Below, piece by piece: positions 18,233 through 26,928 of a DNA stretch of 64,000 nucleotides. Origin of the DNA: Rhodobacterales bacterium HKCCE4037 (GTDB lineage: Bacteria; Pseudomonadota; Alphaproteobacteria; Rhodobacterales; Rhodobacteraceae); the NCBI GenBank assembly GCA_015689645.1, contig WVSM01000001.1, positions 248,001 through 312,000 of the forward strand, written 5' to 3'. The position numbers and the translations under genes were made by a program. A model generated the notes under the pieces. That model ran no database searches and was not told the DNA's origin. It saw only the letters and a program-made list of their open reading frames with translations. Every line of letters begins with the position of its first letter. Position 1 is the first letter of the stretch.

Positions 18233-18727
18233 ATGGATAATGCAGTCGCCGGGAGGGTGAAATGGTTTGACGTCGCCAAGGGGTTTGGCTTCGTCCTCTC
18301 GGAAGATGATGGTCCCGACATCCTTTTGCACGCGAACGTGCTCAGGAATTTCGGGCGTGCCTCGGTGGCGCAGGGCGCGCGGGTCTTGTTGCGGACGCAA
18401 CAGACCCAGCGCGGGGTACAGGCGACCGAAGTGCTCTCGATCGAGGTGCACCCGGACGACGAGGCGCAACCGTCGCAATATGAGGAAGCTCTCCCTGATG
18501 TGAGCGACGTGCCCCTTGTCGCGGCGCGCGTGAAGTGGTTTGACAAGGCGAAGGGCTTCGGCTTTGCGAATGCCTTCGGCGAGCCGGATGACATCTTCAT
18601 CCATGTCGAAGTGCTGCGCCGGTTCGGATTCGCGGAGCTTCAGCCCGGTGAGGCGGTGGCCATCAAGGTCGTCGACGGTCCGCGCGGCAAGATGGCCGCT
18701 GAGGTCCGCACCTGGGATCAATCCTGA
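18233..18727 (+). CDS. Cold-shock protein with two cold-shock domains
   Basis: 164 aa from the ATG at 18233; an in-frame ATG at 18182 would give 181 aa and neither has a strong ribosome site. Two CSD oligonucleotide-binding folds are present. The first has VKWFDVAKGFGFV (RNP1 KGFGF) and DILLHANVL (RNP2); the second has VKWFDKAKGFGFA and DIFIHVEVL. An acidic linker joins them. Tandem-CSD proteins are typical of alphaproteobacteria and bind single-stranded nucleic acids as RNA chaperones. It precedes the DUF192 gene by 48 nt. Confidence 0.9.
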   Translation: MDNAVAGRVKWFDVAKGFGFVLSEDDGPDILLHANVLRNFGRASVAQGARVLLRTQQTQRGVQATEVLSIEVHPDDEAQPSQYEEALPDVSDVPLVAARVKWFDKAKGFGFANAFGEPDDIFIHVEVLRRFGFAELQPGEAVAIKVVDGPRGKMAAEVRTWDQS

Positions 18728-18775
18728 GGCCGGCCCGGCGCTGCGGGGCGGTCCGCAGCGCAGTCGAGTTTGGCC

Positions 18776-19255
18776 ATGAAAATCATTGCAACGGTTCTGA
18801 GCCTGTCGCTCGCGGTCTTCGCGGCGAGTGACCTGTCGGCGGCCTGCCGCGACGACCGTGTCGAGTTGCGCGGTGACTGGGGGACAGCGCGGTTCCGCGT
18901 GGCGTTGGCCGATACGGCGGCGGAACGGGCGCAGGGCCTGATGCATGTGGAACAGATGCCGCGCATGAGCGGGATGCTGTTCGTCTACGACCGTCCCCAA
19001 AGCGTGAGCTTCTGGATGGAGAACACGCTGATCCCGCTCGACATGATTTTCGTGGCCCCGGACGGCGTCGTACGCAACGTTCACGCCAACGCGATTCCGC
19101 TGGACCGCACCAGCATTCCCGGGGGCAGCGACGACATCCAGTACGTGCTGGAAGTGAACGGTGGCGTGGCGGCGGATTTCGGGATCGCGGAAGGCAGCGA
19201 ATTGCGCCATCCCGCGATCGATCAGGACACGGCGGCCTGGCCCTGTGACGAGTAA
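18776..19255 (+). CDS. Exported DUF192 family protein
   Basis: 159 aa from ATG 18776. A Sec signal peptide (MKIIATVLSLSLAVFAASDLSA, cleavage near residue 22) is followed by the DUF192 fold with QGLMHVEQMPRMSGMLFVY and the hallmark FWMENTLIPLDMIFV. Two cysteines, at the start and near the end of the mature protein (AACRDD and WPCDE), could form a disulfide in the periplasm. Function of the family is unknown. It lies just upstream of tRNA-Pro. Confidence 0.87.
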   Translation: MKIIATVLSLSLAVFAASDLSAACRDDRVELRGDWGTARFRVALADTAAERAQGLMHVEQMPRMSGMLFVYDRPQSVSFWMENTLIPLDMIFVAPDGVVRNVHANAIPLDRTSIPGGSDDIQYVLEVNGGVAADFGIAEGSELRHPAIDQDTAAWPCDE

Positions 19256-19319
19256 GCCCGCCTGACGTCTGAATGGGCTTGCGCAGGGGCCTGCCTGACC
19301 GATAAGACGCGCCCACGGT

Positions 19320-19396
19320 CGGGGCGTGGCGCAGTCTGGTAGCGCACCTGTTTTGGGTACAGGGGGTCGTGAGTTCGAATCTCGCCGCCCCGACCA
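19320..19396 (+). tRNA. tRNA-Pro (anticodon TGG)
   Basis: 77 nt including an encoded CCA. Acceptor arms CGGGGCG (19320-19326) and CGCCCCG (19386-19392) pair perfectly, followed by discriminator A and CCA. The anticodon stem CCTGT / ACAGG encloses loop TTTGGGT with anticodon TGG. The T-loop contains GTTCGAATC. No integrase or att-like repeat is seen beside it. Confidence 0.97.
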
Positions 19397-19957
19397 TCCT
19401 CCAGATTTGGTGTCCACGCGCAGCTACCGCACAGAATGTGGGGCGGACTTGGCGTTGTTTGTGACATTTTGACTACATCTTGCGTGAGGCCCGGCCGCGG
19501 CCCCTGCGTAATCCGCAAAATCTTGTGCGCCTCCGGCACCTCACCCTTTGCATCGGCTTTTGCGTCTATCTGGGCCGGAAATAAGGGAAACCCCCACATG
19601 TGGTGGCAGCAAGCGGCGCGGCGGGAATCGGGACGTGCCAAATCGCCCCTCGATTGCAACAGTTTTTTCCTGTGGATTTTCTCAAAAACCCGTTGACCGG
19701 ATGGGGGTCCACACGTCAGGTTGTGTGGGCCGGATCAAGCGCTACCACATATAGGGCAGGCCGGCGGGGGCAGAGGGTTACACACCTCAGCAATTACACG
19801 TGAACGGATCGCAACGGGTGCCCGGCACCTGACGGGAGCTGTTTGCGCCCATGCCGGCAGCGCCGGCGGAGACCGGTCAGAGGGCAAAAGACCCTGGCAG
19901 ACCAAACGTGATTGGAACAGGGGCACCGGCAACGGGTCCGGGCAACATGAGGCAGCC
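19397..19957 (+). promoter_or_regulatory. Long gene-free leader upstream of nrdJ
   Basis: 561 bp between tRNA-Pro and nrdJ with no convincing gene. It holds two imperfect palindromic elements sharing ATCTTG (19471-19486 and 19514-19529), a perfect 10-bp palindrome CCACATGTGG at 19594-19603, an ACCACATATAGGGC stretch at 19744-19757, and GC-rich short hairpins near 19820-19880. This looks like a regulated promoter and long 5' leader for the reductase gene. An open frame runs from 19721 into nrdJ, but the conserved NrdJ N-terminus begins only at 19958. Confidence 0.5.
19471..19529. promoter_or_regulatory. Two candidate NrdR-type boxes
   Basis: Two 16-mers, GACTACATCTTGCGTG (19471-19486) and CGCAAAATCTTGTGCG (19514-19529), share the ATCTTG core 43 bp apart, roughly four helical turns. 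The second is an imperfect palindrome with CGCA/TGCG ends (12 of 16 positions symmetric). NrdR represses ribonucleotide reductase genes through paired 16-bp boxes; this position upstream of nrdJ fits. The fit to the published consensus (acaCwAtATaTwGtgt) is only partial. Confidence 0.3.
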
Positions 19958-22900
19958 ATGAAGATTGAACGGAGATTCACCCGCGACGGCGCAGACGTCT
20001 ACGCGGACCTGGAATTCACCACGACCACGTCGGAGATCCGCAACCCCGACGGAACCGTAGTCTTCAAGCTGGATAATGTGGAGGTTCCGCGCGGCTGGAG
20101 CCAGGTCGCCTCGGACGTGATCGCGCAGAAATACTTTCGCAAGGCGGGCGTGCCCGCAGCGACGAAGCCGGTGAAGGAAAAGGGTGTGCCCGCATTCCTT
20201 CAGCGCCACGTGGCCGACGAAACGGCGCTGGAGGCTATGCCGGAGGACCAGCGGTATGGTGGCGAGACGTCCGCCAAGCAGGTCTTCCGGCGCCTCGCCG
20301 GTGCATGGGCCTACTGGGGCTGGAAGGGTGGCTACTTCACCGATGAAGCCGACGCCCGCGCCTATTTCGACGAAATGCAGCTGATGCTGGCGCGCCAGAT
20401 GGCGGCGCCCAACAGCCCGCAGTGGTTCAACACCGGCCTGCACTGGGCCTATGGCATCGACGGTCCGGCCCAGGGGCACCACTACGTCGATTACAAGACC
20501 GGCAAGCTGACCAAATCGACCTCGTCCTACGAGCATCCGCAGCCTCATGCCTGCTTCATTCAGGGCGTGGCCGATGACCTCGTCAACGAAGGCGGGATCA
20601 TGGATCTGTGGGTGCGTGAAGCGCGCCTGTTCAAATACGGTTCGGGCACCGGCACCAACTTCTCCCACCTGCGCGGGGAAGGCGAGAAGCTGTCGGGTGG
20701 CGGCAAATCCTCGGGCCTCATGGGTTTTCTCAAGATCGGTGACCGGGCAGCCGGCGCGATCAAATCAGGCGGCACAACCCGTCGGGCAGCGAAGATGGTG
20801 ATCGTGGACGCCGATCACCCCGATATCGAGGACTTCATCCAGTGGAAGGTTCTCGAGGAGCAGAAGGTGGCCAGCATCGTCGCGGGCTCCAAGATGCACG
20901 AAAAGATGCTGAACGGCATTTTCACGGCAATCCGCGAATGGGACGGCAGCATCGAGGATGCGGTCGATCCGGCCAAGAACCCGTCGCTGAAAACGGCGAT
21001 CCGCGAAGCCAAGAAGGTCGCGATCCCCGAGACTTACGTGAAGCGCGTGCTGGATTATGCCAAGCAAGGCCACACCAGCATCGAATTCCCGACCTATGAC
21101 ACGGACTGGGACAGCGAGGCCTACAACTCGGTCTCCGGCCAGAACTCCAACAACTCGATCCGCGTGACCGATGCCTTCCTCAAGGCGGTCGAGACTGATG
21201 GCGATTGGGAGCTGATCAACCGTCGCGATGGCAAGGTCTCCAAGACCGTCAAGGCGCGCGACCTGTGGGAGAAGGTGGGCCATGCAGCCTGGGCCTGTGC
21301 CGATCCGGGCATCCAGTTCCACGACACCGTCAACGCCTGGCACACCTGCCCGGCGGATGGCGAGATCCGCGGTTCCAACCCGTGCTCGGAATACATGTTC
21401 CTCGACGACACGGCCTGCAACCTTGCCTCGATGAACCTGCTGACCTTCTATTCGAACGGCGTGTTCGATGCGGAGAGCTACATCCACGCCACCCGTCTGT
21501 GGACGCTGACGCTGGAAATCTCGGTGATGATGGCGCAATTCCCGTCGAAGGAAATCGCGCAGCTCAGCTACGATTTCCGCACGCTCGGCCTTGGTTACGC
21601 CAACATCGGCGGCCTGCTGATGAACATGGGCTACAGCTACGACTCGGCCGAGGGCAGGGCGCTCTGTGGCGCGCTGACCGCGATCATGACCGGTGTGGCC
21701 TATGCGACCTCCGCCGAGGTGGCCTCCGAGCTTGGGCCCTTCGCGGGCTTTGCCAAGAACCGCGAGCATATGCTGCGGGTGATGCGCAACCACCGCAACG
21801 CGGCCTACGGCAAGACCGACGGCTACGAAGGCGTGAACGTGAACCCGGTGGCCCTCGACCATGGCAACTGCCCCGACCAGAAGCTGATCGCACTGGCCAA
21901 GCAGGCCTGGGACGAGGCGCTGACCCTCGGCGAACAGCACGGCTACCGCAACGCGCAGGCCACCGTGATCGCGCCGACCGGCACCATCGGTCTGGTCATG
22001 GATTGCGACACCACGGGCATCGAGCCGGATTTCGCGCTGGTGAAGTTCAAGAAGCTGGCCGGAGGCGGTTACTTCAAGATCATCAACCGCTCGGTCCCCG
22101 GCGCGCTTGAGACGCTCGGCTATTCCTCGGCCCAGATCGAGGAAATCATCGCCTATGCGGTCGGTCACGGCACGCTGGGGCAGGCCCCCGGCATCAACCA
22201 CACCAGCCTGATCGGCCACGGCTTCGGCCCGGCGGAGATCGAGAAGATCGAGGCCGCCCTGCCGCAGGCCTTCGACATCCGCTTCGTCTTCAACCAGTGG
22301 ACGCTCGGCGCGCAATTCTGCACCGAGACCCTTGGCATCCCGGCGGCGAAACTGAACGATCCCACCTTTGACCTGCTCCGGCATCTCGGCTTCTCGAAGG
22401 CCGATATCGACGCCGCGAACGACCATGTCTGTGGGACCATGACCTTGGAGGGCGCACCGTTCCTCAAAGACGAACACCTGTCCGTGTTCGACTGCGCGAA
22501 CCCTTGCGGGAAAAAAGGCAAACGCTTCCTCAGTGTCGACTCGCACATCCACATGATGGCAGCTGCCCAATCCTTCATCTCGGGTGCGATCTCCAAGACG
22601 ATCAACATGCCGAACAACGCGACGATCGAAGATTGTCAGAAGGCCTACGAATTGTCGTGGAGCCTCGGCGTGAAGGCCAACGCGCTCTACCGTGACGGCT
22701 CCAAGCTGTCGCAGCCGCTGGCCGCCGCGCTGGTGGAGGATGACGACGAGGCCGCCGAAATCCTCGAGACCGGCACCACGATGGAAAAAGCGCAGGTCGT
22801 CGCCGAGAAGATCATCGAGAAGGTCGTCGTGAAGGAGATCATCCGCTCGCACCGCGAGAAGATGCCCGAGCGTCGCAAGGGCTACACCCAGAAAGCCATC

Positions 22901-23629
22901 GTGGGCGGCCACAAGGTCTACCTGCGGACCGGCGAATATGCCGACGGCAACCTGGGCGAGATCTTCATCGACATGCACAAGGAAGGCGCCGGTTTCCGGG
23001 CGATGATGAACAACTTCGCCATCGCGGTGTCGGTCGGCCTGCAATACGGCGTGCCGCTGGAGGAGTTCGTGGACGCCTTCACCTTCACCAAGTTCGAACC
23101 GAGCGGGATGGTCCAGGGCAACGACTCGATCAAGAACGCGACGTCGATCCTCGACTACATCTTCCGCGAACTGGCCGTGTCCTACCTCGACCGGACGGAC
23201 CTGGCCCACGTGGCCCCGGAAGGCGCGGCCTTCGACACGATTGGTCGCGGCGCGGAAGAGGGCGTCTCGAACGTCTCCGAAGTGCCGGACAGCCGCGGCT
23301 CGGACCCGCTGGAAGTGCTGAAACAGGTGGCCTCGACCGGCTACCTCCGCAAGCGCGCCCCGCAGGAGTTGCGTGTGCTGCAGGGCGGGGCCGATCCGGT
23401 CGCCGTGCTGGAGACGCTGGTGCCGGAAACCAAAAGCGGCGGCACTATGGCCGCAGCTGCGGCAACCACCGCCGTGACCACCGGGACCGTCGCGATCGAC
23501 GCCCGCGCCAAGGCCAAGATGCAGGGCTACGAGGGCGAGGCCTGCGGTGAGTGCGGAAACTACACGCTGGTGCGCAACGGCACCTGCATGAAGTGCAACA
23601 CCTGCGGCGGGACGTCCGGGTGTAGCTGA
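19958..23629 (+). CDS. nrdJ: Adenosylcobalamin-dependent ribonucleoside-diphosphate reductase
   Basis: 1223 aa from ATG 19958, where the conserved start [11 protein letters not shown] begins. This class II reductase makes deoxyribonucleotides using adenosylcobalamin and needs no oxygen. Visible are SPQWFNTGL in the N-terminal part, [21 protein letters not shown] with the catalytic Cys and Glu region, and the barrel segment [20 protein letters not shown]. The extreme C-terminus is a Cys-rich tail (CGECGNYTL then [14 protein letters not shown]) that supplies redox or zinc-binding thiols. It is monocistronic after a long leader and is followed by a strong terminator at 23763. No class I nrdAB genes are in the window. 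Confidence 0.95.
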   Translation: MKIERRFTRDGADVYADLEFTTTTSEIRNPDGTVVFKLDNVEVPRGWSQVASDVIAQKYFRKAGVPAATKPVKEKGVPAFLQRHVADETALEAMPEDQRYGGETSAKQVFRRLAGAWAYWGWKGGYFTDEADARAYFDEMQLMLARQMAAPNSPQWFNTGLHWAYGIDGPAQGHHYVDYKTGKLTKSTSSYEHPQPHACFIQGVADDLVNEGGIMDLWVREARLFKYGSGTGTNFSHLRGEGEKLSGGGKSSGLMGFLKIGDRAAGAIKSGGTTRRAAKMVIVDADHPDIEDFIQWKVLEEQKVASIVAGSKMHEKMLNGIFTAIREWDGSIEDAVDPAKNPSLKTAIREAKKVAIPETYVKRVLDYAKQGHTSIEFPTYDTDWDSEAYNSVSGQNSNNSIRVTDAFLKAVETDGDWELINRRDGKVSKTVKARDLWEKVGHAAWACADPGIQFHDTVNAWHTCPADGEIRGSNPCSEYMFLDDTACNLASMNLLTFYSNGVFDAESYIHATRLWTLTLEISVMMAQFPSKEIAQLSYDFRTLGLGYANIGGLLMNMGYSYDSAEGRALCGALTAIMTGVAYATSAEVASELGPFAGFAKNREHMLRVMRNHRNAAYGKTDGYEGVNVNPVALDHGNCPDQKLIALAKQAWDEALTLGEQHGYRNAQATVIAPTGTIGLVMDCDTTGIEPDFALVKFKKLAGGGYFKIINRSVPGALETLGYSSAQIEEIIAYAVGHGTLGQAPGINHTSLIGHGFGPAEIEKIEAALPQAFDIRFVFNQWTLGAQFCTETLGIPAAKLNDPTFDLLRHLGFSKADIDAANDHVCGTMTLEGAPFLKDEHLSVFDCANPCGKKGKRFLSVDSHIHMMAAAQSFISGAISKTINMPNNATIEDCQKAYELSWSLGVKANALYRDGSKLSQPLAAALVEDDDEAAEILETGTTMEKAQVVAEKIIEKVVVKEIIRSHREKMPERRKGYTQKAIVGGHKVYLRTGEYADGNLGEIFIDMHKEGAGFRAMMNNFAIAVSVGLQYGVPLEEFVDAFTFTKFEPSGMVQGNDSIKNATSILDYIFRELAVSYLDRTDLAHVAPEGAAFDTIGRGAEEGVSNVSEVPDSRGSDPLEVLKQVASTGYLRKRAPQELRVLQGGADPVAVLETLVPETKSGGTMAAAAATTAVTTGTVAIDARAKAKMQGYEGEACGECGNYTLVRNGTCMKCNTCGGTSGCS

Positions 23630-23762
23630 CACAGAGATCGGGTGCGCGTCCCTCACCGTTCGCGCATCTGAGTTCCGGGGTGGGTGCGCTCACCCTTGGC
23701 GCGGATCAGGCCGCAGGCAGAAAATTTCGGGCAGTCAATCATCAGAGCCTGATCAGCGAAAC

Positions 23763-23792
23763 TGGGGGTCCTTCGGGGCCCCCATTTTTTTT
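23763..23792 (+). terminator. Rho-independent terminator after nrdJ
   Basis: Nine-bp stem TGGGGGTCC / GGGCCCCCA (one T-G pair) closed by a TTCG tetraloop, followed by eight T residues. It lies 133 nt after the nrdJ stop and 72 nt before modA, cleanly separating the two units. Confidence 0.92.
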
Positions 23793-23864
23793 GTGGAGCC
23801 GGGCCAGCGCGGCCCGTCCACGCCGCCCCTTGCCGCGCTCAAGCGCCCACGCGATAGTCGCGCC

Positions 23865-24575
23865 ATGCGCTTCGCCTGGCTTCTTTCGCTGCTTCTGATC
23901 ACTCCCGCTTCGGCGGACGAGATCACCGTATTTGCCGCCGCGAGCCTTGGTGGGCCGCTCGACGCGGTGGCGGAGGCCTTCGAGGCGGAGACGGGGCACG
24001 ACGTCATCTTGTCCTACGCCGGATCGTCGGCGCTGGCGCGGCAGGTGGAGGCGGGCGCGCCGGCGGACGTGGTGTTCCTCGCCAATCTCGACTGGATGGA
24101 TCATCTGGAAGGCGCCGGGGCGGTACAGGCGGACTCCCGGCGGAACGTGCTTGGCAACCGGCTGGTCATCGTGACCAACGCGGCGCGGCCCGGCACATTG
24201 GGCGAGGGCCGCATCGCCATGGCGCTGGTCGATGCGGTGCCGGCGGGGATCTACGGTCGGATGGCCTTCGAGGCGGCGGGAACATGGGACGACCTGCGGC
24301 CGCACGTCATCGAGGCCGACAACGTGCGCGCCGCCCTGCGGCTGGTCGCGCTCGGCGCGGCGGCAACGGGCGTGGTCTACGCTACGGACGCGGCGACGGA
24401 GCCGGGGGTCAGGGTGCTGGAGACCATCGACGCGGACCTGCATCCGCCGATCGTCTACCCGGCGGCGCTGACCACGGGCGCAGGCGCGGCGGCGGGCGAG
24501 TTTCTCGATTGGCTGACCGGGCCGGAGGCCTCCGCGATCTTCGACGACGCGGGCTTCGAGGTAATCGGCGAATGA
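23865..24575 (+). CDS. modA: Molybdate ABC transporter substrate-binding protein
   Basis: 236 aa. A Sec signal peptide MRFAWLLSLLLITPASA ends near residue 17, followed directly by DEITVFAAASLGGPLDAVAEAFE, the ModA start pattern with the oxyanion-binding Ser. Later YAGSSALARQ, ADVVFLANLDWMD and the C-terminal FLDWLTGPEASAIFDDAGF fit ModA. It captures molybdate (or tungstate) in the periplasm. The stop overlaps the modB start (ATGA at 24572-24575). I see no clear ModE box in the 72 bp after the nrdJ terminator. Confidence 0.93.
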   Translation: MRFAWLLSLLLITPASADEITVFAAASLGGPLDAVAEAFEAETGHDVILSYAGSSALARQVEAGAPADVVFLANLDWMDHLEGAGAVQADSRRNVLGNRLVIVTNAARPGTLGEGRIAMALVDAVPAGIYGRMAFEAAGTWDDLRPHVIEADNVRAALRLVALGAAATGVVYATDAATEPGVRVLETIDADLHPPIVYPAALTTGAGAAAGEFLDWLTGPEASAIFDDAGFEVIGE

Positions 24576-25273
24576 GCGGCTGGCTGGGACCGGCGGAATG
24601 GCAGGCGGTGGCCCTGTCACTGCGCGTGGCGCTGGTGGCGACGCTGGTGAGCCTGCCGTTCGGCGTAGGTGTCGCGTGGGTGCTGGCGCGCAAGCGCTTT
24701 CCCGGCCACGGTCTGCTGAACGGGCTGGTGCATCTGCCGCTGATCCTGCCGCCGGTGGTCACGGGCTACCTTCTGCTGGTGAGCCTCGGGCCGCAGACCG
24801 CTTTGGGCAGCTGGCTGGAGGCGGCGGGCCTCGGCGTGGCGTTCCGCTGGACCGGCGCGGCGCTGGCGGCCGGGATCATGGCGTTCCCGCTGATGGTCCG
24901 CGCGATCCGGTTATCGCTTGAGGCGGTCGATCCTGGGCTGGAGGAAGCGGCGGGGACGTTGGGGGCCTCGCGCCTGCGGGTCTTCGGCACCGTGACCTTG
25001 CCGCTGATCGCGCCCGGCGTACTGACCGGAGCCATATTGGCCTTCGCCAAGGCCATGGGCGAATTCGGCGCGACGATCACCTTCGTGAGCAACATTCCGG
25101 GCGAGACACGGACGGTGCCCTCGGCCATCTATGCCTTCCTTCAGGTGCCGGGGGGCGAGTACTCCGCGTGGCGGCTGGTGATCGTGTCGGTGGTCATCGC
25201 GATGGGGGCTTTGCTGGCGTCCGAGCTTCTGGCGCGCCGGGTCGCCGCACGGGTCGGAGGGCGGGATGCTTGA
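24572..25273 (+). CDS. modB: Molybdate ABC transporter permease
   Basis: 233 aa, about five transmembrane segments. HLPLILPPVVTGYLLLV is the typical ModB segment, and the EAA loop that contacts the ATPase is EEAAGTLGASRLRVFGTVTLPLIAPGVLTG. FAKAMGEFGATITFVSNIPGETRT is also characteristic. A longer frame reaching back to 24284 overlaps modA and was rejected. It overlaps modA by 4 bp and modC by 8 bp, so the three genes are translationally coupled. Confidence 0.93.
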   Translation: MSGWLGPAEWQAVALSLRVALVATLVSLPFGVGVAWVLARKRFPGHGLLNGLVHLPLILPPVVTGYLLLVSLGPQTALGSWLEAAGLGVAFRWTGAALAAGIMAFPLMVRAIRLSLEAVDPGLEEAAGTLGASRLRVFGTVTLPLIAPGVLTGAILAFAKAMGEFGATITFVSNIPGETRTVPSAIYAFLQVPGGEYSAWRLVIVSVVIAMGALLASELLARRVAARVGGRDA

Positions 25274-26309
25274 GGTCGCCTTGCGCCATGATTTCAACGG
25301 CTTCACACTGGACGTGGCGTTCGAGGCGCCTGCAGGCGTGACTTGCCTGTTCGGACGGTCGGGCGCCGGAAAAACCAGCGTTGTCAGGGCCGTGGCGGGG
25401 CTTCTTCAAGCGGATGAGGCGCGGATTTCAGTGGCGGGCGAGCGGCTGGACGGCTTACCGGTCCATCGCCGCGGGATCGGCTACGTCTTTCAGGAACCGC
25501 GCCTGTTTCCGCACATGAGCGTCGCCGGAAACCTCGGCTATGCACGCTCGGGCATGGACCCCGCGCCTGTGGTCGAGATGCTCGGGATCGGGCATCTGCT
25601 GGAGCGGCGGCCTGCGGCCCTTTCTGGGGGCGAGGCGCAGAGGGCGGCGATTGGCCGGGCGCTGTTAAGCAGGCCGCGCTTGCTGCTGCTGGATGAACCG
25701 CTGGCGGCGCTGGACGAGGCGCGGAAGGCGGAGATCTTGCCCTACCTAGAGCGGCTGCGCGACGCGGCGGGCGTGCCGATGCTCTACGTCTCGCATTCGG
25801 TGGCCGAGGTGGCGCGGCTGGCGACGACGCTGGTGGCGCTTGAAAATGGCCGCGTTGTGCGCGTGGGGCCGGCGGCGGAGGTGCTGTCGGACCCGGATGT
25901 TGCACCGGTGATCGGCATCCGCGAGGCGGGCGCGATTTTGGCGGCGCGGGTGGTGGCGCATCATGAGGACGGGTTGAGCGAATTGGCGGCGGCGGGCGGG
26001 ACGTTTTGGTTGCCGAAGGTGGCGGCGGCTGTGGGCTCGGAGGTGCGGGTGCGGATCGAGGCGCAGGACGTGATGCTGTCGGCGGCGCGGCCCGAAGGAA
26101 TCTCGGCGCTCAACGTTTTGCCCATACGAATCAGCACCTTGCGCGAAGGGGAGGGGCCGGGTGTGATGGTGCAGCTTGTGGCCGGGGAGGAACGGTTGCT
26201 GGCGCGGGTGACGCATCGGTCGGCCCGCGCCATGGGTCTGGCCGAGGGCTGGCAGGGCTACGCGGTGGTGAAGTCTGTGGCCGTGGCGTCAGGGAATGTG
26301 GGGGGCTGA
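25266..26309 (+). CDS. modC: Molybdate ABC transporter ATP-binding protein
   Basis: 347 aa. ATPase domain about residues 1-215 with Walker A GRSGAGKTSV, Q-loop YVFQEPRLF, signature ALSGGEAQRAAIGRALL, Walker B LLLLDEPLAALD, and a switch His in LYVSHSVAEVARL. The C-terminal part (about 270-345) is a TOBE/Mop-like molybdate-binding domain (NVLPIRISTL). It energises ModAB uptake in the cytoplasm. It overlaps modB by 8 bp. Downstream lies a set of 11-bp repeats in a convergent gap. Confidence 0.94.
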   Translation: MLEVALRHDFNGFTLDVAFEAPAGVTCLFGRSGAGKTSVVRAVAGLLQADEARISVAGERLDGLPVHRRGIGYVFQEPRLFPHMSVAGNLGYARSGMDPAPVVEMLGIGHLLERRPAALSGGEAQRAAIGRALLSRPRLLLLDEPLAALDEARKAEILPYLERLRDAAGVPMLYVSHSVAEVARLATTLVALENGRVVRVGPAAEVLSDPDVAPVIGIREAGAILAARVVAHHEDGLSELAAAGGTFWLPKVAAAVGSEVRVRIEAQDVMLSAARPEGISALNVLPIRISTLREGEGPGVMVQLVAGEERLLARVTHRSARAMGLAEGWQGYAVVKSVAVASGNVGG

Positions 26310-26335
26310 GGCCTTAAATGGACGGCAAAAACACG

Positions 26336-26379
26336 TGTAGTGAACCTGTAGTGATCCCGTAGTTATTCTGTAACTACAA
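26336..26379. repeat. Four 11-bp phased repeats after modC
   Basis: Units TGTAGTGAACC, TGTAGTGATCC, CGTAGTTATTC and TGTAACTACAA follow one another at exactly 11-bp intervals. Units three and four also form an inverted repeat, GTAGTTA-TTCTG-TAACTAC (26359-26377). The block is in the 112-bp gap between the convergent modC and four-cysteine-protein genes. Role unknown: phased binding sites, a terminator or a chance array. Confidence 0.55.
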
Positions 26380-26421
26380 ACGCTCACCGGCGCGGGCGTG
26401 GGCCGGCGTCGTTTCCGGGCA

Positions 26422-26928
26422 TCACTCGATCTCCGGCATGACATCGCCGAGATCTTCCCAGCCGCAGGGGAGGGCATAGTTTCCGGCGGCTTCTTCCTCG
26501 GTTACGCCGGGCACGCCGAGAACGCGGTAGCAGAAATCGACCCGTCCCAGCATCAGGGAAACGACCTCGAGGTCGGACATGCCGAGTTCCACCCATCTCG
26601 CGAACCTGATCTCGTCTGCTTCCAAGAGGCCGGTCATCTGTTCGACGACGGCTTCGAAGGATATGCCGCAGGACGTCTCTTCCGCGATGGCGGACAGGAC
26701 ACGGAGGTAGAGTATGATCGCGTCCACACTCGCCTCTGCGGCGAGCAACGACTGGTTGCGTTCTGCCTGGTTCTGCAAAAGGCTCGAGGCCGTTACAGCA
26801 TAGAGGCCACATTCGTTGTAGAAGTCGTCATAGGTCTGCGCACCGAGCGGCGACGCAGCCGGGCCGACGCTCAATGCCGCGCAAAGTGCGAGAGGAACCG
26901 CGCGGTTGAGAAGGGGTAACCGGCTCAT
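26422..26928 (-). CDS. Small exported four-cysteine protein
   Basis: 168 aa from ATG 26928; the TTG at 26931 just before it was not used. A Sec signal peptide (RLPLLNRAVPLALCAALSVG, cleavage near AQTY at residue 31) precedes a mostly helical acidic domain. Four cysteines (NECGLY, TSCGIS, DFCYRV, LPCGWE) suggest two disulfides in the periplasm. The start overlaps the upstream permease stop by 1 bp (TGATG), so it is translationally coupled to an ABC importer and is probably the last gene of that operon. No named family is recognised. Confidence 0.75.
   Translation of the reverse strand: MSRLPLLNRAVPLALCAALSVGPAASPLGAQTYDDFYNECGLYAVTASSLLQNQAERNQSLLAAEASVDAIILYLRVLSAIAEETSCGISFEAVVEQMTGLLEADEIRFARWVELGMSDLEVVSLMLGRVDFCYRVLGVPGVTEEEAAGNYALPCGWEDLGDVMPEIE

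Noticed and set aside
19800-19957. A cobalamin riboswitch before nrdJ (a GCCGGCGGAGACCGG stretch near 19868 resembles the B12 box)
   Set aside because: The other conserved core elements (GCCACTG and the paired upstream core) are not seen. A B12-dependent reductase would not be expected to be switched off by B12.
19320-19957. tRNA-Pro as an island integration site
   Set aside because: No integrase, no repeated tRNA 3' end and no change in gene character next to it.
20765-23656. A 963-codon open frame antisense to nrdJ
   Set aside because: It runs through the fully conserved nrdJ coding sequence, and its translation is rich in His, Arg, Val and Gly with no domain; it is a GC-bias shadow.
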